64,000 nt of DNA from Desulfococcus sp041737845 (lineage in GTDB: Bacteria > Desulfobacterota > Desulfobacteria > Desulfobacterales > Desulfococcaceae). The stretch is taken from the NCBI RefSeq assembly GCF_041737845.1, contig NZ_JBGSQX010000147.1, forward strand, positions 62,001-126,000, in the 5' to 3' direction. Positions within the stretch are counted from its first letter, which is position 1; each line of letters begins with the position of its first letter. The notes beneath the pieces are model-generated. The model was not told the origin of the DNA. It saw nothing but the letters and a program-made list of their open reading frames with translations, and made no database searches. This document shows positions 50,085-58,220 of the stretch, in pieces. The translations under genes were made by a program, and so were the position numbers.

Positions 50085-51524
50085 TCATTCGTTTTTGGCG
50101 ATGGTTTCAAACCCGATGCCGAATTTTTCGATTTTCGAGTGGAGCGTGGGCCGGGAAACCCCCAGGAGCTTGGCGGCCAGGCTTCTGTTGCCGCTGGTCA
50201 TGTTCAGGGCCTCCCTTACGATGAGACCCGCGAATTGATCCATGCAGGTTTCGAACAGGTTCTCCTTCCCTTTGGTCTGGAGGAGGGACCGGACATACCG
50301 CACCAGCATATCGTTCGCATCCCTGCGGTTTTCCGATTCCGCCTGCCCCTTCTCGTTAAGCGCCTGGCTGATCTCCTCGGCCGAAATCGGGGTGCCCCGG
50401 TTGAAAATCAATGTCTTTCGAATGATATTGGACAACTCACGGATATTTCCAGGCCAGTGATACGCCAGCAGGTTCTCCACCGCGGCCGGGGAGATGCCCG
50501 GGTTTTCCTTCCCTTCTTCACTTGAAAATTTCAGCAGGAAATAGTTGACGAGATCGGCGATGTCGTCCTTTCGATCGCGGAGGGGCGGCAGCCAGATGGT
50601 CACCACCTTGAGCCGGTAGTAGAGGTCTTCCCTGAACTGGGCGTCCGAGATCGCCGCCTCGAGGTTCCGGTTGGTTGCCGCGATGATCCGCACGTCGGTG
50701 GGAACGGTGTCCCGCCCCCCGAGCCGCTCGATGCTCTTTTCCTGAACCAGCCGCAGGATTTTGGATTGGAGGTTCAAGGGCATGTCGCCGATTTCATCCA
50801 GAAAAATGGTTCCGCCATGGGCCTGTTCGACCTTGCCGATGCGGCGGTGGGAGGCCCCTGTAAACGCGCCTTTTTCGTACCCGAACAACTCGCTTTCAAG
50901 CAGGGTTTCGGGGATGGCCACGCAGTTGATGGCGAGGAAAGGCTTGTCGCTGCGGTTGCTGTGGTGATAGAGGGCGCGGGCAACCAGCTCCTTGCCGGTG
51001 CCGGATTCCCCCCGGATGAAAACCGTTGCATCCGTGGCCGCGACCCTGCCGATGACTTTGTAAACCTCCTGCATGGCGGCGCTTCTGCCCACGATGGCGT
51101 CCTGCCCCGTATCATCCGGGGGCGCGTTCATCTTGACCCGGGACCTCATGAACCTGCCGGCCTCCAGCCCCTTCTGGATCGTTGACAGCATCGCCGGTAT
51201 GTCGAACGGCTTCAGGATATAGTCGAAGGCGCCCATCTTGGTGGCCTCTATGGCGGTTTCGGTGGTGCCGTAGGCCGTCATGATGATCACGGGCAGCTTC
51301 GGCTCCCTCGCATGGATGGCCTGAAAGGTTTCCATGCCGCTCATTCCCGGCAGCCGCACGTCAATGATCGCGAGGTCGGGCAGGGCGTCTTCGATGATGC
51401 GAAGGCCCGCCTCCCCGGACGCCGCGCTGGTAACGCTGTAGTTCTCCTCAGTCAGCAGTCGGACGAAACTGGCGCGCAGCTGGTCGTCGTCGTCAATGAT
51501 CAGAATGGTGCTTGTGTGGGTCAT
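50085..51524 (-). CDS. NtrC-family sigma-54 response regulator
   Basis: The 479-residue protein has a receiver domain (Asp55 as phosphorylation site, Lys106), an AAA+ domain with Walker A GESGTGKE (172-179) and sigma-54 loop GAFTGA (219-224), and a Fis-type helix-turn-helix (NRSLAAKLLGVSRPTLHSKI). AAAGGAG precedes ATG 51522-51524. The kinase gene lies 55 bp upstream on the same strand, forming a two-gene system. A sigma-54 promoter is present at 53397, ahead of the divergent operon, which is a probable target. Confidence 0.93.
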   Translation of the reverse strand: MTHTSTILIIDDDDQLRASFVRLLTEENYSVTSAASGEAGLRIIEDALPDLAIIDVRLPGMSGMETFQAIHAREPKLPVIIMTAYGTTETAIEATKMGAFDYILKPFDIPAMLSTIQKGLEAGRFMRSRVKMNAPPDDTGQDAIVGRSAAMQEVYKVIGRVAATDATVFIRGESGTGKELVARALYHHSNRSDKPFLAINCVAIPETLLESELFGYEKGAFTGASHRRIGKVEQAHGGTIFLDEIGDMPLNLQSKILRLVQEKSIERLGGRDTVPTDVRIIAATNRNLEAAISDAQFREDLYYRLKVVTIWLPPLRDRKDDIADLVNYFLLKFSSEEGKENPGISPAAVENLLAYHWPGNIRELSNIIRKTLIFNRGTPISAEEISQALNEKGQAESENRRDANDMLVRYVRSLLQTKGKENLFETCMDQFAGLIVREALNMTSGNRSLAAKLLGVSRPTLHSKIEKFGIGFETIAKNE

Positions 51525-51579
51525 GAATCTCCTTTGAATGGGGCCGCAAACGCCTTCGGGCATCGGGGCATGTCGATGG

Positions 51580-53064
51580 TCACGCCTCGGCGGGCGGCGG
51601 CTTCACGGGGAGCGTGATGATAAACGTGGCCCCCTGGCCTTCGACCGATTCAACATCCAGCAAGCCGTTGTGTTCTTCCACGATTTTCATGGCGATGCTG
51701 AGCCCCAGGCCCGTCCCTTCCTCCTTGGACGTGAAAAACGGTTCGAATATCTTGATTTTCATGGACTCCGAGATTCCGGGGCCGGTGTCGCTCAGGCGGA
51801 TGACCGCTGTGCGGTTTCCGTTGCCGTCATTTCCGAGATCCTCGCGGATGATGATTTTTCCCGAGGTCCGCATGGCTTCGCAGGCGTTGATGATGAGATT
51901 GACCAGGACCTCCTTCATCTGCTCGGAATCGGCCGCGACCTCCGGCAATTTCCGTTTCCGCTCCACCTCCACCTGGACCCCGTAGGATCTCAACCGATGC
52001 TCCAGCAGCTTCACCGCATTGTCGACGACGTTGGAGGGGCTCACGGGCTGCATGTTGAGGCGCGGCGGCCTCGAAAATTCAAGAAAGTTCTGGACGATTG
52101 TGTCGATATGCCGAATTTCTTCGGAGATGACATTGAAGTCATCCTGCTGGATCGCCGTCAGGACCAGGGACCGGGAGAGGGAAAAAAGCCGCATCTTTAC
52201 GGATGTCAGGGGGTTGCGGATGCTGTGGGCCGTGCCGGCGGCGAGCTTGCCCAGCATCACCATTTTTTCCGACGCCATCAGGTGCTTCCGGCTTTTCTGC
52301 AATTCGATATGGGTTTCGCCCGCATCTTTAATCAGCCCCCGCACGCTGCGGCTCAAGGCGGAAATCTCATTCTCCTCGATCGGTTTCACCCCCTCCTGGA
52401 TCTCGGTCTCGCGCGTGAGCGCGCGGACCGGTTTGAACACCTGCTCCACCAGGACAAAGGCGAGGAGGGTGGACAGAAGAAAAGAGAAGAGAATGCCGAC
52501 GGAGGCCGCCGCCCGGATCGCCCTGGCCTGAAACTGGGAATTTTTTTCCGCGGCGAGCATCTGCTTCAGATACAGGTTTTTGTATTCCTCGCACAGGCTC
52601 AGGATCTTGAAAAAATGCCGGCGCGTTTTCTGGTGAAGCCGGCCGCCGACCTCTTTTTCACCCCGCTGGTAATGTCCGACAATGATATCCTTGGTATCGA
52701 CATAGGTCTGGTATTCCGTCGCGATCTCATCCAGGGCCTTTTCCTGAGCCGGAGTGGAGGCGATCTGACGGCTTTTATCGAGGTATCTCCTGAAAATCTG
52801 GCGGTATTCGCCCAACTGCCGGAGCCAGTCCGGATTGCCGTCGATGTAATAGTAGGTGACAAATCCCTTCTGGTTGACCAGGGCCGCCTCCATCTCCACC
52901 ACGACCCGGAAGGCGGTGACGTCGCTGTTGATGACTTCAGACAGCAGACGCTCGATCCGAAAGGTGTTCCAGACGGTTACGACGCCGCCCATGGCGGCCA
53001 TCATCACCAGTCCCGCCAGGATCAGGTAAATCCGGGATCGAAGGTTGAAGGGTCGAAACCGCAT
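51580..53064 (-). CDS. Membrane sensor histidine kinase paired with the NtrC-type regulator
   Basis: The 494-residue protein has two membrane segments (about 12-34 and 187-207) bracketing a helical extracytoplasmic sensor. A HAMP-like linker follows, then a HisKA domain with His280 in AAGTAHSIRNPLTS and a full ATPase domain (NLIINACEAM, DTGPGI, GTGLGLS). The residue after the histidine is Ser where most HisKA proteins have Glu (AHEIRNP). Its partner regulator follows directly. AGGAGAT stands 8 bp before ATG 53062-53064. Confidence 0.92.
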   Translation of the reverse strand: MRFRPFNLRSRIYLILAGLVMMAAMGGVVTVWNTFRIERLLSEVINSDVTAFRVVVEMEAALVNQKGFVTYYYIDGNPDWLRQLGEYRQIFRRYLDKSRQIASTPAQEKALDEIATEYQTYVDTKDIIVGHYQRGEKEVGGRLHQKTRRHFFKILSLCEEYKNLYLKQMLAAEKNSQFQARAIRAAASVGILFSFLLSTLLAFVLVEQVFKPVRALTRETEIQEGVKPIEENEISALSRSVRGLIKDAGETHIELQKSRKHLMASEKMVMLGKLAAGTAHSIRNPLTSVKMRLFSLSRSLVLTAIQQDDFNVISEEIRHIDTIVQNFLEFSRPPRLNMQPVSPSNVVDNAVKLLEHRLRSYGVQVEVERKRKLPEVAADSEQMKEVLVNLIINACEAMRTSGKIIIREDLGNDGNGNRTAVIRLSDTGPGISESMKIKIFEPFFTSKEEGTGLGLSIAMKIVEEHNGLLDVESVEGQGATFIITLPVKPPPAEA

Positions 53065-53195
53065 GATTTGGAATCTCCTGTCATCATTTGTCGCAATGGC
53101 CGGCAGCGGCGCACCCGGCAGGACCCGCCTCCCGCGCGGGACATGCGCAGCGCCATGAAAAACATACCACATTCAAAAACGAGATCGGAGAATTA

Positions 53196-53231
53196 TTTTA
53201 GGGGTCTCCCGTCGGCGAAAATCCCCTAAAA
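53196..53231. promoter_or_regulatory. Inverted repeat, possible upstream activator site
   Basis: TTTTAGGGG (53196-53204) pairs exactly with CCCCTAAAA (53223-53231), separated by 18 bp. It lies about 165-200 bp upstream of the sigma-54 promoter, the usual distance for an enhancer site bound by an NtrC-type dimer, and about 130 bp before the kinase gene. A terminator role is unlikely, as both neighbours point away. The gap 53065-53447 holds no gene. Confidence 0.45.
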
Positions 53232-53396
53232 CGGCGTTATTGCGAAGGACTTCGCGCCGCCTTCCCCGGAGCCACGGCTTTACACACTGTTAAAAAAGTT
53301 GACATCCAGACTGCCGATGCACTTTTTTTATTGATTTCAATTGATTTTTTACCTATTATATTAAACAAATATATTTGCTGGGGATTGACGTACATC

Positions 53397-53412
53397 TGGC
53401 ATCGGCCTTGCT
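53397..53412 (+). promoter_or_regulatory. Sigma-54 (-24/-12) promoter of the receiver-kinase operon
   Basis: TGGCATCGGCCTTGCT has GG and GC at the proper 10-bp spacing, a full TTGCT at -12 and one change in the -24 element (TGGCAT for TGGCAC). Transcription would start near 53424, just before the first start codon. The divergent gene pair encodes an NtrC-type activator and its kinase. Confidence 0.75.
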
Positions 53413-53447
53413 TTTCTCCGGGTGAAACCCTACCCATGAGGATGCCG

Positions 53448-53831
53448 GTGAAAAAGAAAATCGTCAATCTGCTCATCGCCGATCGAAACGCACACATACG
53501 TGAATTCCTGAAACGCGAGATGACGCTCGAAGGCTATACCGTCTATCTTGCGGACAACGGCGATGCGGTCATGAAAAGAATTCATACCGGAGAAGGGATT
53601 GACCTTTTGATCATCGACCCTGAAATTCCCCGCTGCGAAGAACTCGCCCTGATGAAGAGGCTGGGAAGCCTCATCCCCCCGCTGCCCATCATCCTGCACA
53701 TATCCCCCACCAGCGTCGACTGGCTGTGTGACCTGCCCAACGGTGCGGCCGTGGTTGAAAAGGGAGGCAACAGCATCGAGGCGCTGAAGCGGGCGGTCAA
53801 GAAAGTCGAGTTTGAGCGCACCGGAATCTAG
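53448..53831 (+). CDS. Stand-alone receiver domain protein (divergent)
   Basis: The protein is about 127 residues with the CheY fold. Asp57 in LLIIDPEIP is in the phosphoacceptor place and the conserved Lys is in VVEKGGN, but the usual acidic pair near the N-terminus is reduced (LIADRN). GTG 53448 is favoured since GAGGA stands 6 bp upstream; ATG 53436 is the alternative. It is the first gene after the sigma-54 promoter and ends 9 bp before the kinase gene. Confidence 0.75.
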   Translation: MKKKIVNLLIADRNAHIREFLKREMTLEGYTVYLADNGDAVMKRIHTGEGIDLLIIDPEIPRCEELALMKRLGSLIPPLPIILHISPTSVDWLCDLPNGAAVVEKGGNSIEALKRAVKKVEFERTGI

Positions 53832-53840
53832 GGCGCGAGG

Positions 53841-55574
53841 ATGGCACCAATCATGTCTGAAAAACGGGTGGATGGGTCATACTATCAGCACCTGACCCGG
53901 CGCATCATGCTGGTTCTCATCGGGGTGTCCATCATCCCCCTGGCCCTGATCAGTTTCTTTCTGCTGCGTCAATTCCAGCAATCCTACCAGGAGCGGCTAT
54001 ACGCTCACCTGGGGGAACTGGTGCTGAAGCACGAACAGAATATCGACGCTTTCCTGGCAGAGAAACTGAGCGATATCCGGTTTCTCGCCGGATCCTTTCC
54101 TTTTGAGAAATTTCAAGACGAACGTTTTCTGGAAAACAGGCTGGCCCTGCTTCAACGGGAATACGGCACCGTTTTCGAAGATCTCGGCGTGGTGGACGAA
54201 TACGGCCGCCAGCTTTCCTATGCCGGCCCGTATGAACTGGAAAGCGCCGATTATGCCGGGGCCGATTGGTTCAGGAAGGCCATCGCCAGTCGTCATTATG
54301 TCAGCGACGTGTTCCTGGGACTGCGGGCAAAACCCCATTTTATTGTCTCGGTCAGGCACCAGTCGCCGGAAGGGTATTGGATCCTGAGATCCACCATCTC
54401 CTTTCTCTCGTTCAATTCCCTGGTCGAGAACCTCCGCATGGGCCGAACCGGGATGGCCTTCATCCTCAACAAGGACGGACAGTTTCAGACCCGGCCGCCC
54501 GCCGGGAGCAACGGCGGCGACCAGCGCCGTCTGTACGAGCTGATCAAGGGCGGCAAGCGGTATGCCAATGAGATTCATATCGTCGAGAGAAAAGACCCGG
54601 AAACCGGCAGCATAAGCGTCCTCGTCGGCGCTTTCCTCAAGGGAGAGGACTGGCTTTTGGTCTACCAGCAGGACAAGGCGGATGCCCTCTCGAATCACAT
54701 CAAGGCCCAGCGGGTCGCCATCATCATTCTATGCATCGCGGGGCTCTGCGTTCTTCTGACCGTGATGCTCCTGTCAAGGGTCATCGTCAATCGCTTCGTC
54801 GACCTGGACCGGGAAAAGGAGTTGATGAACCAGCAGATCATCGAGACCGGAAAACTGGCATCCGTCGGCGAGCTGGCTTCCGGCATTGCGCATGAGATCA
54901 ACAATCCCGTCGCCATCATGATGGAGGAGGCCGGATGGATAGAAGACCTGCTTGCGGAAGAAAACCTCGATCACCTCAAGAATGCCGTCGAGATCCAGAG
55001 ATCCTTGAAGCAGATTCACGACCAGGGCGTCCGGTGCAAGGAGATCACCCACAAGCTGTTGAGCTTCGCACGCAAATCCGATTCCCGAGCTCACGAACTC
55101 CAGTTGAACGAGCTGATTGAGGAGGTGGTCGCCCTCTCAGAGAAACAGGCCCGATACGATAATGTTCTGATCGAGACGAGCCTTCAGGAAGACCTTCCCA
55201 CTGTTCACGTTTCGAGCACGGAAATCCAGCAGATCCTGCTCAATTTGATCAACAACGCGATCTACGCGATCCATAAAAAGGGGATAAACGGGAAGATCGA
55301 GATCAAGACGTCCCTCAAGGGAGGCAACATCGTCATCGACATCGCCGACAACGGCTGCGGCATCCCCGCGGCCAACATGAGCCGGATTTTCGACCCGTTT
55401 TTCACCACCAAGCCGGTGGGAAAGGGGAGCGGACTCGGGTTGTCGATCTGCTACGGCATCGTGAAGAAGATGGGCGGCGACATCGATGTGAAGAGCGCCG
55501 TGGACGAGGGCACGAAGTTTTGCATACGGCTGCCGGCCTTCGACAAGAAACCGCCGGACACTCCGGCGGAATAA
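53841..55574 (+). CDS. Sensor histidine kinase with dCache-type periplasmic domain
   Basis: The 577-residue protein has a first membrane segment (about 22-42), a large periplasmic Cache-like sensor (about 45-290), and a second membrane segment (about 291-312). A short linker and HisKA domain with His351 (SGIAHEINNPVA) follow, then an ATPase domain (LLNLINNAIYAI, DNGCGIP, GSGLGLS). Cache domains sense small organic molecules. It sits between receiver genes and likely phosphorylates them. The ATG has a close, weak GAGG; the in-frame ATG four codons on is also possible. Confidence 0.92.
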   Translation: MAPIMSEKRVDGSYYQHLTRRIMLVLIGVSIIPLALISFFLLRQFQQSYQERLYAHLGELVLKHEQNIDAFLAEKLSDIRFLAGSFPFEKFQDERFLENRLALLQREYGTVFEDLGVVDEYGRQLSYAGPYELESADYAGADWFRKAIASRHYVSDVFLGLRAKPHFIVSVRHQSPEGYWILRSTISFLSFNSLVENLRMGRTGMAFILNKDGQFQTRPPAGSNGGDQRRLYELIKGGKRYANEIHIVERKDPETGSISVLVGAFLKGEDWLLVYQQDKADALSNHIKAQRVAIIILCIAGLCVLLTVMLLSRVIVNRFVDLDREKELMNQQIIETGKLASVGELASGIAHEINNPVAIMMEEAGWIEDLLAEENLDHLKNAVEIQRSLKQIHDQGVRCKEITHKLLSFARKSDSRAHELQLNELIEEVVALSEKQARYDNVLIETSLQEDLPTVHVSSTEIQQILLNLINNAIYAIHKKGINGKIEIKTSLKGGNIVIDIADNGCGIPAANMSRIFDPFFTTKPVGKGSGLGLSICYGIVKKMGGDIDVKSAVDEGTKFCIRLPAFDKKPPDTPAE

Positions 55575-55625
55575 TCAGATGAAAACCGGGGGGAACGCCT
55601 CGAACCCCTCAAGGAGGAATGAATC

Positions 55626-56057
55626 ATGGCCATAGCGAAAGTGCTCCTGGTGGACGATGAAGTCCCTTTCGTCGAAACGATGACAAAGCGCCTGGGAAAA
55701 AGAAATCTGGAGATCGTCACCGCGTTCAGCGGCCAGGAAGCGTTGGATCAGCTAGCCCGGCAGCCTTCCATCGAGGTGGTGATCCTCGACGTCAAGATGC
55801 CGGGCATGGACGGGATCGAGACGCTCAGGCGGATCAAGGGCGAATTCCCGCTGGTGGAGGTCGTTATGCTCACCGGCCATGCCACCATCGAAACGGGGAT
55901 TGAAGGCATGAAGCTGGGGGCGTTCGACTATCTGATGAAGCCTTGCGAGATGGATGTGCTGCTCCGCAAGGTGGAGGAGGCCGCCTCCAAAAAGACGGCC
56001 CATGAGGAAAAAATCCTCGAAGCCCGGATGAAAGAAATCATCGGGCGCCGCGCTTAG
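55626..56057 (+). CDS. Response regulator, receiver domain plus short tail
   Basis: The 143-residue protein is a complete receiver: LLVDDE with acidic pair at 10-12, phosphorylated Asp55 (VVILDVKMPGMDG), Thr83 and Lys105 (DYLMKPCEMD). A charged helical tail follows, with no DNA-binding domain. AAGGAGG precedes ATG 55626. It follows the Cache kinase by 51 bp and is its likely direct partner. Confidence 0.9.
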   Translation: MAIAKVLLVDDEVPFVETMTKRLGKRNLEIVTAFSGQEALDQLARQPSIEVVILDVKMPGMDGIETLRRIKGEFPLVEVVMLTGHATIETGIEGMKLGAFDYLMKPCEMDVLLRKVEEAASKKTAHEEKILEARMKEIIGRRA

Positions 56058-56065
56058 AGGGCAAC

Positions 56066-56482
56066 ATGAAAGAGAAAAAGGGCGGCCATGACGCGGATTC
56101 GGAGAAAGAACCCATTCGGGTCCTTCTGGTGGATGATGAAAAGGAATATCTGCATGTCCTTTCCAACCGCCTCGGGAAGCGCGGGCTGTCCGTCGTCAAG
56201 GCGTCCAGCGGCCAGGAGGGGATCCAGGCCCTGCGCAAACAGGATTTCGATGTCGCGGTTCTGGACCTGAAGCTGGAAGACATGGACGGTATCGAGGTGC
56301 TGAAAGTCTTCAAGCGAATGGATCCGAATCTGGCGGTGGTGATGCTGACCGGACACGGCTCCGCGGAAGCCGCCCGGGACGGAATCGCCCTTGGCGCCGT
56401 TGGCTACCTGTCAAAACCCTGCGAACTCCAGGAACTCCTGAGCAAAATCAAAGAGGCATACCGGGGTCGAACGACGGGTTGA
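56066..56482 (+). CDS. Response regulator, receiver domain with charged N-terminal extension
   Basis: The 138-residue protein is a close paralogue of the preceding receiver: acidic LLVDDEKEY, phosphoacceptor Asp67 (VAVLDLKLEDMDG), and LSKPCEL for the conserved Lys. A lysine- and glutamate-rich stretch of about 16 residues precedes the fold. No output domain. It starts 8 bp after the previous gene. Three receivers around one kinase suggest a branched relay or a phosphate sink. Confidence 0.9.
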   Translation: MKEKKGGHDADSEKEPIRVLLVDDEKEYLHVLSNRLGKRGLSVVKASSGQEGIQALRKQDFDVAVLDLKLEDMDGIEVLKVFKRMDPNLAVVMLTGHGSAEAARDGIALGAVGYLSKPCELQELLSKIKEAYRGRTTG

Positions 56483-56547
56483 AACCGGGGCGGCGGGGGG
56501 ATGACCCGCCGTCGACGAGACGGCGGATGCGGTCTACCCGCGCGGGT

Positions 56548-58212
56548 TCACGCGTTCCCTCCATCAGGCTGATGCCGGTAAAACGGAACGTTCTCCGGCG
56601 CGCAGGGGGTATTTCCCAGGATGAGGTCCGCCGCTTTTTCGGCGATCATCATCACCGGCGCATAGATGTTGCCGTTGGTAACGTAGGGCATCACCGAGGC
56701 ATCCACCACCCGGAGGTTTGTAAGCCCGTGGACCTTCAGGGACCCCGGGTCGACCACGGCCATTTTGTCGACGCCCATCTTGCAGGTGCACGAGGGGTGG
56801 AGGGCCGTCTCGCCGTCTCTCGCCACCCAGTCAAGGATCTCCTCGTCCGTCGAAACCCCGGGGCCGGGGGAGATCTCTCCGCCGTTATACTCCTCAAAAG
56901 CCGGCTGTCTCATGATGCGCCGGGCGCAGCGGATGGCCTCGACCCATTCGCGGCGGTCCTGCTCGGTGGAGAGGTAGTTGAAAAGCAGGCTGGGGTAGAC
57001 TCTGGGGTCTCGGGAGGTGATCTTGAGGGAACCCCGGGCGTCGGAGTACATGGGGCCCACGTGCACCTGGTAGCCGTGCCCTTTCGACGGCTGCGATCCG
57101 TCATACCGGATGGCCACCGGCAGAAAGTGGAACTGAATGTTGGGATAGGCTACTTCCTCGTTGCTGCGGATGAACCCGCCCGCCTCGAAATGGTTGGTGG
57201 CGGCGGCGCCCTTGCGGTGGAAGAGCCACTGGTAGCCGATGAACGGCTTGTTCCACCACCTGAGGGCCGGCGCCATGGAGACCGGCTTCTTGCAGGCGTA
57301 CTGGACGTAGACCTCCAGGTGGTCCTGCAGGTTCTCGCCCACGCCGGGAAGATCCGCCACCACCGGGATGCCCAGGCGGCCGAGATCGCGGGCGTTGCCC
57401 ACGCCCGAGAGTTGAAGGAGCTGGGGGGAGTTGATCGAACCGCCGCAGCAGATCACTTCGTTGCCGTAGACCTTTGTCGCGGCGCCCTTTCCCTTGACGA
57501 ATTCCACCCCGACGGCCCGTTTTCCCTGAAACAGGATGCCGGTGGCGAGCGCCCGGCAGACGACCTTGAGGTTGGGTCGCCCCTTGACCGGGTGCAGGTA
57601 GGCCCGGGCGGCGCTCAGGCGGCGTCCGCGGTAGATGTTCCGGTCAAAGGCCCCGAACCCCTCCTGCCGGTAGCCGTTGACGTCGTCGGTCAGGGGATAT
57701 CCGGCCTGCACGGCCGATTTCAGGAAGGCGGAAAAGAGGGGGTTTTTGCACGGGCCCGTCTCCAGGTAGAGGGGGCCGGTCGACCCGTGGTAGGCGTCCG
57801 CGCCGATGAGCCGGGTCTCGGCCCGCTTGAAGTAGGGGAGGCATTGGGCGTAATCCCAGTTTTCCATCCCTTCGTCTGCGGCCCATCGCTCGTAATCCAT
57901 GGCATTGCCGCGGATGTAGATCATGCCGTTGATGCTGGAGGATCCGCCCAGGACCTTGCCCCGGCCGTGAAAGATGCGGCGGTTTTTCATGTGCGGCTCG
58001 GGTTCGCTCTCGTAGCACCAGTCATAGAGCTTGTTGCCGAGGGGGATGGTGAGGCCCGCGGGCATGTGGATGAAGATGTCCCAGATATAATCGGGGCGGC
58101 CGGCCTCCAGCATTAGCACCTTATGCTCGGGATGGGTGCTCAGGCGGTTGGCCAGAGCGCAGCCGGCGGAGCCGCCGCCGACGATGATATAGTCGTAGTG
58201 TGTTGTCGCCAT
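56548..58212 (-). CDS. betA: Choline dehydrogenase (GMC flavoenzyme)
   Basis: The 554-residue protein is very like E. coli BetA along its full length. It has FAD-binding IIVGGGSAGCALANRLS, GRGKVLGGSSSINGM, NHFEAGGFIRSNEE and the catalytic-His segment HPSCTCKMG. BetA oxidises choline to betaine aldehyde and passes electrons to the respiratory chain. GAGGAAAAAA precedes ATG 58210-58212. It starts 8 bp after the AOR gene, with no betaine aldehyde dehydrogenase (betB) nearby; the AOR could take that role. Other GMC alcohol substrates are possible. Confidence 0.86.
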   Translation of the reverse strand: MATTHYDYIIVGGGSAGCALANRLSTHPEHKVLMLEAGRPDYIWDIFIHMPAGLTIPLGNKLYDWCYESEPEPHMKNRRIFHGRGKVLGGSSSINGMIYIRGNAMDYERWAADEGMENWDYAQCLPYFKRAETRLIGADAYHGSTGPLYLETGPCKNPLFSAFLKSAVQAGYPLTDDVNGYRQEGFGAFDRNIYRGRRLSAARAYLHPVKGRPNLKVVCRALATGILFQGKRAVGVEFVKGKGAATKVYGNEVICCGGSINSPQLLQLSGVGNARDLGRLGIPVVADLPGVGENLQDHLEVYVQYACKKPVSMAPALRWWNKPFIGYQWLFHRKGAAATNHFEAGGFIRSNEEVAYPNIQFHFLPVAIRYDGSQPSKGHGYQVHVGPMYSDARGSLKITSRDPRVYPSLLFNYLSTEQDRREWVEAIRCARRIMRQPAFEEYNGGEISPGPGVSTDEEILDWVARDGETALHPSCTCKMGVDKMAVVDPGSLKVHGLTNLRVVDASVMPYVTNGNIYAPVMMIAEKAADLILGNTPCAPENVPFYRHQPDGGNA

Positions 58213-58220
58213 TTTTTTCC

